Origin: WLND01 sp040398845
Lineage (GTDB): Bacteria > Actinomycetota > Actinomycetes > S36-B12
DNA length: 64,000 bases
Assembly (NCBI GenBank): GCA_040398845.1
Contig: JBBATH010000003.1
Span: 124,001 to 188,000 of the forward strand
Direction of reading: 5' to 3'
Shown here: positions 35,192-43,619 of the stretch, piece by piece
Layout of the letters: every line of letters starts with the position of its first letter
How positions within the stretch are numbered: position 1 is the first letter of the stretch
Notes under the pieces: generated by a model
The model's database searches: none
The model's input: the letters and a program-made list of their open reading frames with translations, nothing else
Told to the model about the DNA's origin: nothing
Translations under genes and position numbers: made by a program

Positions 35192-36031
35192 ATGGGCGCC
35201 CTTCTTGCATTGGCGTCGTCGATCATGTGGGGCGCGGGAGACTTCGTCGGCGGGATGACGAGCCGACGGCGCCCTGCGCTCGCTGTGTACCTCGGCTCGC
35301 AGGTCTTCGGATTCCTAGGCCTCGTCGTGGCGGCGACCGCCACCGGTGCTTGGGGCACTGCGCCGACCTACTGGCCTTGGGCCATTGCGGGTTCGTTGGC
35401 CGGCGTGATTGGGATGTTCGCGTTTTACCGGGCGCTCGCCATCGGTCCGATGGGGATCGTGTCGCCGCTCGTTGCCTTGGCGGTTGTCATCCCGGTGGGC
35501 TTCGGGCTCATCAACGGTGAGACTCCGTCAAGTCTGCAGGGACTGGGGATCCTCGCGGCCATCACCGGTGTTTTGCTCGCATCGGGTCCTGAGCTCAGCG
35601 GCGCCGAGTCGGCTAAGCCACTCGGCTACTCCGCTGTGGCGCTGGTGTTCTTTGGTGTCATGTTCGTCACCATTGCCGAAGGCAGCAAGACGAGCCCCCT
35701 CATGACGATGACGGGCATGCGCGCGACCTCGATGTTGCTCATCGTTGTGGCGATCCTCGTGTTTCGTTCGAAGGGTGGCATCACCCCCCGTGATTGGCCA
35801 GTGCTCGCGTTCGTCGGTCTCTTGGACGCCGCAGCCAACGTCACATTTGGAGTAGCGACGACCCTTGGGCTGCTGTCGACGACGGCGGTTCTCGGATCGC
35901 TCTACCCGGTCGTCACGGCTATTCTCGCCGCAGTCGTTCTCAAGGAGCGATTACGTCCGGTTCAGTACGTGGGCGTCGCCGTCACCATGCTCGGGGTCTT
36001 CCTTGTCAGCGCCGGGGCTGAGGCGAACTGA
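35192..36031 (+). CDS. EamA/DMT-family transporter
   Basis: A 279-residue membrane protein with ten predicted helices in two EamA repeats, residues 1-135 and 145-275. FYRALAIGPMGIVSPLVAL in the first repeat and the corresponding VATTLGLLSTTAVLGSLYP in the second are family-typical. It is probably an exporter of metabolites or amino acids, substrate unknown. Its last 81 bases overlap the 3' end of the convergent msrB gene. Confidence 0.87.
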   Translation: MGALLALASSIMWGAGDFVGGMTSRRRPALAVYLGSQVFGFLGLVVAATATGAWGTAPTYWPWAIAGSLAGVIGMFAFYRALAIGPMGIVSPLVALAVVIPVGFGLINGETPSSLQGLGILAAITGVLLASGPELSGAESAKPLGYSAVALVFFGVMFVTIAEGSKTSPLMTMTGMRATSMLLIVVAILVFRSKGGITPRDWPVLAFVGLLDAAANVTFGVATTLGLLSTTAVLGSLYPVVTAILAAVVLKERLRPVQYVGVAVTMLGVFLVSAGAEAN

Positions 36032-36457
36032 GATTGAGTTGATGCAGTAGCGCAGGTCGGTGGGCGTGCCGTATCCCTCGCCTTGGAACACGTGACCCAG
36101 ATGGCCACCGCAAGCGGCGCACCGAACCTCGGTACGCACGGATCCGAGCGACCGGTCCTCGATGGCAACGATCCGATCTTGGGCGAGTGGGGAGAAGAAG
36201 CTTGGCCAGCCGCAGTGCGAGTCGAACTTAGTGTCACTGCGAAACAACTCCGCGCCACAGGCCCGACAGCTGTAGACGCCCTCGGTCTTGGTGTCGGTGT
36301 ACTCACCGACGAACGGTCGTTCGGTGCCGGCCTCGCGCAGGACGTGATATTCGAGTGGGGTGAGTTCTGCCCGCCATTCGGCTTCAGGCTTCGAGATCGG
36401 GTACGGGGTTCCGTCAGGCATGAGGTGCATGCTCGTAACCGGGGTGTCGTGGCTCAT
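35951..36457 (-). CDS. msrB: Peptide-methionine (R)-S-oxide reductase
   Basis: MsrB reduces methionine R-sulfoxide in oxidised proteins. Two zinc CxxC pairs (CRAC near residue 63 and CAACGGHLGHVF near residue 112) and the catalytic cysteine in RYCINSIS near residue 136 are present. After the usual family end, about 22 extra polar residues run antisense to the end of the EamA gene, so loss of an earlier stop may have lengthened it. The ATG at 36457 forms part of an inverted repeat with the start of the divergent NUDIX gene. Confidence 0.92.
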   Translation of the reverse strand: MSHDTPVTSMHLMPDGTPYPISKPEAEWRAELTPLEYHVLREAGTERPFVGEYTDTKTEGVYSCRACGAELFRSDTKFDSHCGWPSFFSPLAQDRIVAIEDRSLGSVRTEVRCAACGGHLGHVFQGEGYGTPTDLRYCINSISVRLSPGADKEDPEHGDGDAHVLNRT

Positions 36458-36485
36458 GGGACCATGCTGCCATGAGTCACGACAC
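36444..36485. repeat. Inverted repeat spanning both start codons of msrB and the NUDIX gene
   Basis: GTGTCGTGGCTCAT (36444-36457) and ATGAGTCACGACAC (36472-36485) are inverted copies with one mismatch, 14 bases apart. Each arm begins with the ATG of its gene, so both proteins start Met-Ser-His-Asp-Thr. It could be an operator, or the trace of a small inverted duplication. Confidence 0.85.
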
Positions 36486-37008
36486 TGAGACCATGTCTTC
36501 TTGGCTGAGTTCGCAGGAGTTGGCAACTGCGCGCGAGCGAGTGCCAATCGTGTACGTCGATGCGATCCCGGTCCGCACTGATGCCCAGGGGGCCGTTACT
36601 CAGGTAGGCCTCCTTCTTCGCGCGATGCCCGACGGAACAATCAGCCGGGCCGTGGTCTCCGGACGGATCCTGCACGGCGAGCGCGTGCGCGATGCCCTGC
36701 TCCGCCACCTTGAGAAGGACCTAGGGGCCATGGCCCTCCCGCAGGTGCCGCCGTCGCCCCAGCCATTTACCGTCGTTGAGTATTTCCCTGACCCCTCGGT
36801 GACGGGTTTCGTCGATCCGAGGCAGCATGCCGTGTCGCTGGCCTTCATCGTGCCGATCGCGGGGGATTGTTCACCCTCGCAGGACGCTCTTGACCTCGTC
36901 TGGGTGACTCCAGAGGAGGCATCGAAGCCTGAGTTCCAAGGAGAGATGTCGGGCGGACAGGGACGACTCGTGCGTATGGGCCTCGCACATTGCGGTGTGC
37001 TGCAATAG
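36472..37008 (+). CDS. NUDIX-like protein (DUF4916 family)
   Basis: A 178-residue protein resembling the actinobacterial DUF4916 group of NUDIX hydrolases. The fold outline is visible: strand IVYVDAIPVRTD, the Nudix helix region GERVRDALLRHLEKDLGA near residue 68, and WVTPEEA near residue 142. The canonical Nudix box GX5EX7REUXEEXGU is degenerate, so hydrolase activity is doubtful. The gene diverges from msrB through the inverted repeat. Confidence 0.75.
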   Translation: MSHDTETMSSWLSSQELATARERVPIVYVDAIPVRTDAQGAVTQVGLLLRAMPDGTISRAVVSGRILHGERVRDALLRHLEKDLGAMALPQVPPSPQPFTVVEYFPDPSVTGFVDPRQHAVSLAFIVPIAGDCSPSQDALDLVWVTPEEASKPEFQGEMSGGQGRLVRMGLAHCGVLQ

Positions 37009-37077
37009 TCTTTCGTCTGCTGCCCTGGTCGGGGCGCGTGACTTGAGGGCAGGCGGCTGCCCAGAAAAGGGTTGAAC

Positions 37078-37335
37078 ATGAGTGAATTCGGCAAGGCGGC
37101 GACTGAGAACAAGCGAATCTCCGTTCGCGGTGTCATCGCCATCATCATTCTCGTGATCGCCGTGGTGTTCATGGCGCAAAACACCACAGACGTGACCATT
37201 CGAGTCCTCGGCTACAGCTACGACGTGTGGCTGTGGGCGCTCATCCTCGTGGTGTTCCTGCTCGGCATGGTTCTCGGCGGCGCGGTTCGCGCGGGAGTCC
37301 GCAAGCTCCGTGGCGAAGAGAAAGCCCCGAAGTAA
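37078..37335 (+). CDS. LapA-type small membrane protein
   Basis: An 85-residue protein with two transmembrane helices (IAIIILVIAVVFMAQN near residue 20 and WALILVVFLLGMVLGG near residue 50) and a basic C-terminal tail. It matches the lipopolysaccharide assembly protein A domain (DUF1049), which is widespread also in bacteria without LPS. The start at 37078 follows AAAGGG with six bases of spacing; a TTG two codons earlier is less likely. A strong hairpin follows the gene. Confidence 0.8.
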   Translation: MSEFGKAATENKRISVRGVIAIIILVIAVVFMAQNTTDVTIRVLGYSYDVWLWALILVVFLLGMVLGGAVRAGVRKLRGEEKAPK

Positions 37336-37396
37336 TCGCGCTGATTTTGCGGGTCGACTCGTGTGGTGTCTCATCATCATGAGAGTCGACACGGAA

Positions 37397-37435
37397 GCCC
37401 ATCGCCTCGAGGCCTGGAGTCTCGAGGCGATGGGC
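37397..37435 (+). terminator. Strong terminator-like hairpin
   Basis: GCCCATCGCCTCGAG (37397-37411) pairs perfectly with 37421-37435 around a 9-nt loop, a 15-bp stem that can extend with one bulge. No T-run follows. It separates the LapA-like gene from the desaturase gene. Confidence 0.65.
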
Positions 37436-37477
37436 CTTCGAATGAGCGTGAACAGGCAGGGTGACCACGTTGTTCAT

Positions 37478-37483
37478 TAGAGT
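37478..37483 (+). promoter_or_regulatory. Putative leaderless -10 box of the desaturase (TAGAGT)
   Basis: TAGAGT ends 6 nt before the ATG at 37490. Confidence 0.5.
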
Positions 37484-37489
37484 AGTCCC

Positions 37490-38434
37490 ATGACCGCTCT
37501 GGCTGACGACTTGACCGACCAGCGACTGCTCCTAGACCTCGAACCCGTCGTCGAACGTGAACTGAACCGGCACCTGTCGACGGCGAAGGAATGGTTCCCC
37601 CACCAGTACATTCCCTGGGACCTCGCCGAAAACTTTGACGGACCACTCGGCGGCCGCGAATGGACACCGCAAGAGCGGCGATTCGGTGAGGCGGCCCGCA
37701 CCAGCCTCGTCATTAACCTCCTCACCGAGGACAACCTGCCGAGCTACCATTACGAGATTGCCACTCACATGGGTCGCGACGGCGCGTGGGGTACGTGGGT
37801 CGGGCGTTGGACAGCTGAGGAAGGCCGTCACGGCACTGCGATCCGCGACTACCTGCTCGTGACGCGGTCCGTCGACCCGATCGAACTCGAGCGTGCGCGA
37901 ATGATCCACATGGAAGCGGGCTTCTCCGCCATACACCCGGGGCTGCTCGGCGGGCTCGCCTACGTGTCATTCCAAGAACTGGCAACTCGGGTCTCGCACC
38001 GCAACACCGGCACGGCGACTCAGGATCCGATCGCGGAGCAACTCCTTGCCCGCATAGCGCTCGATGAGAACCTGCACATGATCTTCTATCGAAACACCTA
38101 CGCTGCGGCGCTCGACCTCGCCCCTGATCTTGCGATGAGGTCGGTGACCGACAACGTACGCGATTTCGCCATGCCGGGGCACGGAATCGAGGGATTCGGG
38201 CGAAAGGCGGTCGAAATCGCGGTCGCCGGAATCTACGACCTGAAGCAGCATCGCGATGAGGTCATCATGCCGGTCCTTCGCAAGTGGCAAATCTTCGAAC
38301 GCAATGACTTCGGGCCTGCGGGAGAGGCTGCGCGCGACGAACTCTCCGCGATTCTCGCCGACATGGATGTTGCGGTGAATCGCTTCGAAGAGCGTCGCGA
38401 GGCGCTTCGCGCCCGGCTCGCCGCGCGCGACTGA
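37490..38434 (+). CDS. Acyl-ACP desaturase (di-iron, soluble)
   Basis: A 314-residue soluble ferritin-like di-iron desaturase that introduces a double bond into acyl-ACP chains. Iron ligands are in EDNLPSYHYEIATH near residue 80, EEGRHGTAI near residue 110 and DENLHMIFY near residue 190. It needs electrons from ferredoxin; the reductase at 165 could in principle supply them, though nothing links the two genes. It starts leaderless from TAGAGT. An ACT-domain gene follows 8 bases downstream. Confidence 0.92.
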   Translation: MTALADDLTDQRLLLDLEPVVERELNRHLSTAKEWFPHQYIPWDLAENFDGPLGGREWTPQERRFGEAARTSLVINLLTEDNLPSYHYEIATHMGRDGAWGTWVGRWTAEEGRHGTAIRDYLLVTRSVDPIELERARMIHMEAGFSAIHPGLLGGLAYVSFQELATRVSHRNTGTATQDPIAEQLLARIALDENLHMIFYRNTYAAALDLAPDLAMRSVTDNVRDFAMPGHGIEGFGRKAVEIAVAGIYDLKQHRDEVIMPVLRKWQIFERNDFGPAGEAARDELSAILADMDVAVNRFEERREALRARLAARD

Positions 38435-38442
38435 ACACCGAA

Positions 38443-38838
38443 ATGCTCGGCATGCGAGTGCTCGCCGAGTCCCTGAGCGTCTGCCGACTGCCGCCGGGGG
38501 CCCCTTGGCCGAAACCCGAGCATCCGACATCGATCTTCTCGGTGACGAGAACCGCACACGAGGTCTCGATTGTCTGCCACGCGTCCGACGAGCCCACAGG
38601 TGCCGTGGTCGAGCCGGGCTGGCGGTGCCTCGAGGTTGCTGGGCCGCTCGATTTCGGCATGGTCGGTGTCATGGCCGGAATAACCGCCTGCCTCGCGCGG
38701 GCGGCAGTGAGCGTCTTCGTCCTTTCCACCTACGACACCGACTATGTCCTCGTGCGCGAACAGGATCTCCAGACGGCGGTGACATCGCTCGCGCGGGACG
38801 GCTACCTGGTGAGCGAGTCGCGCGCGCATCACGACTAG
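38443..38838 (+). CDS. ACT-domain protein (CASTOR/YbaK-linked type)
   Basis: A 131-residue protein with two ACT-like repeats, as in small amino-acid-binding proteins of the CASTOR-ACT group. The second repeat, LDFGMVGVMAGITACLARA and SVFVLSTYDTDYVLVREQ, is conserved in the family. It presumably senses an amino acid, but the ligand is unknown. It follows the desaturase gene closely and its stop overlaps the end of the convergent PhyH gene by 4 bases. Confidence 0.8.
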   Translation: MLGMRVLAESLSVCRLPPGAPWPKPEHPTSIFSVTRTAHEVSIVCHASDEPTGAVVEPGWRCLEVAGPLDFGMVGVMAGITACLARAAVSVFVLSTYDTDYVLVREQDLQTAVTSLARDGYLVSESRAHHD

Positions 38839-39641
38839 CCGATGAGCAGCGGGAACAACGGGTGATCGAACGTGGCTCCGTCGGCGAGCGGCGGTTCGAG
38901 GTCATCAAACGGAGGCGAGGTGCGCCAGGGCCTCATCGCATGCCGCGCATCATCACCGACGAAGCGCACCGAGAATGCGCGTCGCCTGCCTAGCGACCCT
39001 GCCGAACCGTGCAGCGTGAGCATGTGAAAGAACAGGGCATCGCCGGGCGAGAGGGCCCAGCCGAGGATCGGATAGGAATCGCGATTGGCCTCGACTTCGG
39101 GCAGTTCCCCGAGGGTCCCCTCGGGGAACCACTTCGCCTGGTTGTCTTTGAAGGTCCGGGGCATCAGCCATGGTCCGCGATGTGTTGCGGCGACGAACTC
39201 GAGGGTTGATTCGCGGGGTACCGGGTCGACCGGCATCCACATCGACACGTTCTGGAACCCATCGATGTTGTAGTAAGGCTGGTCCTGGTGCCATGGCGTG
39301 CGCTGCCGGGTGTTGGCGGTCTTGGTGAGCATGTGGTCGTGGTGGAGGCGCACGGTCGTGCTTGCCATGAGTTGTTGGGCGATCGACGCCGCTGCTGACT
39401 CTCGGATGAACCGCTCGTACTCGTTGATGCGAGTCCAGTTGCGAAAGTCCTCGACGAACGCGCCGGGGTCGCCGGGTTCGCTGGCAAGGAGGCAGAGCGG
39501 GCTCGGTTCTGCGAGGTTCCTCTCGATTCCTCGCTCGACGAGGGCTACCTGCTCTGGCGTGAACGCAGATCGGACGATGACGGCTCCATCGCGCGCAAAG
39601 TCAGCAGCGACGTCTTCGGAGAGCTTGAACACAGGGGTCAC
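38835..39641 (-). CDS. Phytanoyl-CoA dioxygenase (PhyH) family protein
   Basis: A 268-residue Fe(II)/2-oxoglutarate oxygenase. The metal ligands are the His and Asp of WHQDQPYYN near residue 140 and the distal His in HMLTLHGSAG near residue 211, followed by an Arg (RRRAFSVRF) that should bind 2-oxoglutarate. The family hydroxylates diverse lipids and small molecules, so the substrate is not predicted. The GTG start has TAGGCT six bases upstream and no ribosome binding site. Confidence 0.87.
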   Translation of the reverse strand: MTPVFKLSEDVAADFARDGAVIVRSAFTPEQVALVERGIERNLAEPSPLCLLASEPGDPGAFVEDFRNWTRINEYERFIRESAAASIAQQLMASTTVRLHHDHMLTKTANTRQRTPWHQDQPYYNIDGFQNVSMWMPVDPVPRESTLEFVAATHRGPWLMPRTFKDNQAKWFPEGTLGELPEVEANRDSYPILGWALSPGDALFFHMLTLHGSAGSLGRRRAFSVRFVGDDARHAMRPWRTSPPFDDLEPPLADGATFDHPLFPLLIG

Positions 39642-39647
39642 GTTGAG

Positions 39648-39653
39648 AGCCTA
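39648..39653 (-). promoter_or_regulatory. Putative leaderless -10 box (TAGGCT)
   Basis: TAGGCT lies 6 nt before the GTG at 39641 on the minus strand. Confidence 0.5.
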
Positions 39654-39746
39654 CGGTGCGTCCCGCCGACCGTGGGCGCAAAGCAAAAACCGATGATTCG
39701 CCGCACGACTCCTCAAAATTCAGGGCGAACGTGACAGCATTAAGTC

Positions 39747-41597
39747 GTGGCGAATGACGAGGCGAGGGGGGTTCAGCGCACCACGCCCGATCGATGGTCA
39801 GCCCGAGAGGGGATAGCTGGCGAATGGTCGACCTCTCCAACTCTGTGGCTCCTCGCCTTCCCCTTCATCGTGCTCATTCAACAGACTCGACTGCAGCTAG
39901 TCTCCACATGGGTGATCCCTCAATTGCTCGCCATCAGCTTCCTTGGGCAGGTCGCGGCGCTCCTCGTGCTCCTGGCCGCGAGACGCATCTGGGTCCGAGT
40001 GCCTGAGGTAGGACCCCGAAGCCTCGTCGCCGTGATCGTGATTTGGCTCATCGCAGGGGGCGTAGCAGGCGCTATCACCGGATGGCTCGTGGGCCTGTTT
40101 CAGATCGTTCAGGTGCCCGGTCAGGTCCTGTTGGCCATGCTGTCGATGGCGATGACGACGGTGCTTACCTACCTGCTCGTCTCCTTCACCATGGGCGTGG
40201 TTCGTGGCCACCGGGTGAAGGTCGGTCGCCTCCGTGACTATCGCGATGTGCTCGTCCTTCGCAGTCAAGAGTCGGGTGCCCACATCGAGGACCAGCAGCG
40301 ACTTTTGCGCAAGGCGCTGGACGACTCGGTCCTTCCTGCATTTCGTGAGCTCGTTGAGCGCGTCGAGGCCCTGAGTTCCCGACCACTCCAAGAGGAGCTC
40401 GTGCAGTTGCGAAGGCACGTCATTACGACCTCGCAGACATTGGTTGGTCGACTGGAGGACGGCATCGACGATGCAGTCCAACAGCGGCGAACGAATCGGC
40501 TTCGCCGTATCGCTCAGGGACGGCGGACCGATGGGGGATGGCGGAGCATCGTCCTCAATGCTTCGGTTACCCCACGTATTGGTTGTCTCATCGTTATCGC
40601 TTTCGCGTTCGTGGAGCGGCTCCGCGGCTGCGTGACCACCTCGATTGTTATGGCGGTTGGGATGGTGATCGTCGTCCTCGCTGGGGCCACAGTGCGCCGA
40701 TATACCTCCGCCGAGCCACCGGGCACTCGCCTGGCCGTGGGGGTGGGAACAATTGGCGCAATTCTTTTGGTCTTCTGGGCGGTGACCCGCCTTGAGATTG
40801 CCGGCTGCTCGTGGTCAGGATCGACAGAGGCCTTGGTGACCTCTGGCTGCACGCTCGTGGGCGCTCTCGCGTTCGCGGGGGTGTCACTTGAGGCGGATCG
40901 TCAGTTAAGGCTCATGAAGGACGAACTTCGTGATGCAAACGACGCATCCCACGCCGCGATCGCGGTCCTGAACGAGACTGGGCGCGCACTGCGCGATCAG
41001 GTCTCACATGTGCTGAACGGGGTTCTTCAGGGAAGACTCGCCGCGGTGTCGATTGCACTTCAAGCACACATTGACGACCTCGGTCGGGGTGGCCACCCGA
41101 GCACCGAGCGACTCGTCGAGCAAGTGACAGCACTCTTACGTCTCGCAGATCAAGACACCGCCGAGATGGCCACCGAGCCGGGGCAACCGCTTCGACTCGA
41201 CGAGGCGCTACACCAACTGCGCAGCCGGTGGGCCGGACTCCTCACCGTGGGATGGGACATCGAACCTGCGGCGCAGGTACTGCTTGACGATGACAGCATC
41301 CTGCTCCAGTGGGCGAACGAAGTTATTGATCACGCCGTGACAAACTCGAGCAGGCATGGTGGGGCGATGGGCCTCACCATCGAGGTGAGCACCTCGGGGG
41401 TGGTGGTCGGGTGGCTCAGAATTCGAATACGGGACAACGGATTCGGGCCAGGACCTGATGAGGTGTTGGGTGGATCGGGCGCACGATCGGTCATTTCACG
41501 CCAAGGCACCTGGGTGCTGTGCGGCCGATCGGTTGGAGGCGCTGAGATCACCGTAGACCTGCCCGGAACGCGATGGTCGAGCGCCAATTATGCCTAA
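39747..41597 (+). CDS. Membrane sensor kinase-like protein lacking the phospho-acceptor histidine
   Basis: A 616-residue protein with four N-terminal membrane helices (residues 30-155), a cytoplasmic segment with a coiled coil, and a second group of about four helices (residues 275-390). A dimerisation/phosphotransfer-like region and a C-terminal HATPase domain follow. The ATPase N-box is VIDHAVTNSSRHGGA near residue 533, and the G-box DNGFGPG is near residue 565. In the HisKA_3-like helix the sequence is VSHVLNGVLQGRL, with N424 where the neighbouring paralog has a histidine. It starts at GTG and stands upstream of the paralog and a response regulator. Confidence 0.82.
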   Translation: MANDEARGVQRTTPDRWSAREGIAGEWSTSPTLWLLAFPFIVLIQQTRLQLVSTWVIPQLLAISFLGQVAALLVLLAARRIWVRVPEVGPRSLVAVIVIWLIAGGVAGAITGWLVGLFQIVQVPGQVLLAMLSMAMTTVLTYLLVSFTMGVVRGHRVKVGRLRDYRDVLVLRSQESGAHIEDQQRLLRKALDDSVLPAFRELVERVEALSSRPLQEELVQLRRHVITTSQTLVGRLEDGIDDAVQQRRTNRLRRIAQGRRTDGGWRSIVLNASVTPRIGCLIVIAFAFVERLRGCVTTSIVMAVGMVIVVLAGATVRRYTSAEPPGTRLAVGVGTIGAILLVFWAVTRLEIAGCSWSGSTEALVTSGCTLVGALAFAGVSLEADRQLRLMKDELRDANDASHAAIAVLNETGRALRDQVSHVLNGVLQGRLAAVSIALQAHIDDLGRGGHPSTERLVEQVTALLRLADQDTAEMATEPGQPLRLDEALHQLRSRWAGLLTVGWDIEPAAQVLLDDDSILLQWANEVIDHAVTNSSRHGGAMGLTIEVSTSGVVVGWLRIRIRDNGFGPGPDEVLGGSGARSVISRQGTWVLCGRSVGGAEITVDLPGTRWSSANYA

Positions 41598-41636
41598 ATT
41601 CTGCGTATGTCTTGCGGTCCGAAAGCCACGCGGCCA

Positions 41637-41642
41637 TAGGCT
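41637..41642 (+). promoter_or_regulatory. Putative -10 box for the second kinase (TAGGCT)
   Basis: TAGGCT lies 27 bases before the GTG at 41670, which has a GGAGG ribosome binding site. Transcription from here would give the second kinase its own short-leader mRNA. Confidence 0.4.
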
Positions 41643-41669
41643 CGTGCGAGGGGGTTGCTGGAGGTTGCG

Positions 41670-43475
41670 GTGAATACGGCGGTGGTCGAGTACTCATGGC
41701 GTGATGCGCTGAGGAGTCGATGGTCGACGTCGCCCCTGATGTGGCTTGTAGCTGCTCCCGTGCAGATCTTTGGAATCGCCATCCGAAACTCACCGCTCCA
41801 TCCGGACCGTGCCGTGGCGATCGTCGTCCTTGCTGTCATTGCAGAGCTGGCAGTGCTGCTCCTCCTCATCTTGGTGGCCAGGCAGCGCTCGCCGCAGGGC
41901 CGAGTCCCGTCAATGACCACCGGTCAGGTGATCCTCGTATGGGTCGGGTGCGGGTTCCTTCTCTCGTTCATCATGGAACTTGGCGTCGACCTCCTCATCG
42001 GGGGAGGCGGCATTGGACTCGGTGGGCGCCTGTTATGGATGATAGGAAGCACGCTCGCCTTGTTCGGGGGTGCCACCATCGTTGGGGCGGGTGTCCGAGA
42101 GCGGCAGGCTGACATCGTGCGGCTGCGCCGGGCGAATGATCAGATCAACGAGCTCGGTGCCGCATCACAACGGTTCGCTGAGGATCAGCGATTGCTCCTC
42201 TCCGATGCACTCGACGCAGTGGTGATTCCGGCCCTCGAGCAACTCGCAGACGAGGCCGACGAACTCAATGTGGCGACCCATAGCGATCTAGAGCCGCTCC
42301 GGTCTCGGGTCGCCTTTTACTCGGAGACGATCATCCGGTCCCTTAGCCGCGAGGTATCGGGTATTGCTCCCCAGTGGCCGGAGCCAACGCCAGTGACTGA
42401 GAGCGAAAGGGGCTTTACCCTTCGAGGGCTCCTAGATCTCCTTATGGCGGCGAAGGTGCCGATCCTTCCGTCAGCAGCCTTCATTGGGGTGATCCTGTGG
42501 GCCCAGATTGTCCCCTCATGCCCCGAGCGTGATGCCTTGGCTTTGGCGAGCGGCACACTCGTCGTCGTTATCGGCCGACTGATCTGCCGATTGGTGTTCC
42601 AAGGCGCGCACCGGGGCACAGGGTTCGTCAACCTCATGATCTATCCGGCCATCGGTGCTGCGTTCGTGTGGAGCGTTCGAACGCCGATCGTTGCCTGCGA
42701 ATGGCAGGGCTCGCACCAGCAATTGGTTGGCGTGGTCGGTATTGGGTTGACGTGCTTGGCGCTGATAGCCATGGCGGTCGAGGTGACCAGACGCTCACGG
42801 GATGACGCCTCGACGCTTGCTTCGCGCATTCGAGTTGGCGAGGCGATGGCGGCAGAGTTGGATCGTGCAGGGGAGCGAATGCGCGATCAGGTATCGCTCG
42901 TGCTGCATGGCTCCGTCCAGAGTCGCCTCACCGCAGTAGCGCTCTCACTGCAGGTGCACATGGATGAGGTGAGCTCTGGCGGCCACCCCGATAAGCGACG
43001 ACTGCTGGCGCGTGTGACCATGCTGCTGGAACAGGCCGCGGCCGACGTGCAGTCGGTGTTTGCCGAGGAGCCGCCCCCCGCAAGTGTCGACAAGCAAATG
43101 CAGGCCATGCGAACGCGGTGGCTTGGGCTCCTCGACATTTCCTGGGGGATGTCGCCGAGGGCCGCGGAGGTTCTCGGTAACGATCCCGAATGTGCCGCCT
43201 GGGTGTTGGAAATCCTCGGCGAGGCAATCACGAATGCCAGCCGTCACGGAGAGGCAGGCTCGGTCGACCTGCGAATTGACGTCGACCACGAGACGGGCAC
43301 GATGCTCATCGTCAGTGCGACCGACGATGGCGTCGGGCCTGCGAGTGACGTTCGTGAAGGTCTCGGTACCCAGCGAATCAGGGCCCGTGGCGGATCCTGG
43401 GCGCTTGGAGTCGGGCCAGAGGGTGGGGCTCGGATGACCGTGGTGCTCCCGATCCGCCAGGGTCGAGGAGCGTGA
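41670..43475 (+). CDS. Membrane sensor histidine kinase, HisKA_3-like
   Basis: A 601-residue paralog of the preceding protein with the same layout: four helices, a cytoplasmic coiled coil, a second membrane block, the phosphotransfer helix and HATPase. The phospho-acceptor is probably H413 in LVLHGSVQSRLTAVALSL. The N-box is ILGEAITNASRHGEAG near residue 520 and the G-box DDGVGPA near residue 553. GGAGG at 41660-41664 lies five bases before GTG 41670, which decides the start over the upstream TTG at 41655. The likely target is the response regulator encoded 144 bases downstream. Confidence 0.85.
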   Translation: MNTAVVEYSWRDALRSRWSTSPLMWLVAAPVQIFGIAIRNSPLHPDRAVAIVVLAVIAELAVLLLLILVARQRSPQGRVPSMTTGQVILVWVGCGFLLSFIMELGVDLLIGGGGIGLGGRLLWMIGSTLALFGGATIVGAGVRERQADIVRLRRANDQINELGAASQRFAEDQRLLLSDALDAVVIPALEQLADEADELNVATHSDLEPLRSRVAFYSETIIRSLSREVSGIAPQWPEPTPVTESERGFTLRGLLDLLMAAKVPILPSAAFIGVILWAQIVPSCPERDALALASGTLVVVIGRLICRLVFQGAHRGTGFVNLMIYPAIGAAFVWSVRTPIVACEWQGSHQQLVGVVGIGLTCLALIAMAVEVTRRSRDDASTLASRIRVGEAMAAELDRAGERMRDQVSLVLHGSVQSRLTAVALSLQVHMDEVSSGGHPDKRRLLARVTMLLEQAAADVQSVFAEEPPPASVDKQMQAMRTRWLGLLDISWGMSPRAAEVLGNDPECAAWVLEILGEAITNASRHGEAGSVDLRIDVDHETGTMLIVSATDDGVGPASDVREGLGTQRIRARGGSWALGVGPEGGARMTVVLPIRQGRGA

Positions 43476-43531
43476 CGGCATGTGCATCACGGGTGATGGG
43501 GTGCGGATGAGCGGGCATGTGTGTGAGATAA

Positions 43532-43587
43532 CCGACCATGGGGGGTGGAGACTCGCGTACGGAGCGGGGGAAATGCGCGATGGTCGG
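43532..43587. repeat. Inverted repeat upstream of the response regulator
   Basis: CCGACCAT (43532-43539) and ATGGTCGG (43580-43587) are perfect 8-base inverted arms 40 bases apart, in the space between the kinase and regulator genes. They could be paired half-sites for regulator binding or a weak hairpin. Confidence 0.45.
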
Positions 43588-43619
43588 CTGGGTGTGGGCG
43601 CAGAGGGGGGTAAACGAGG

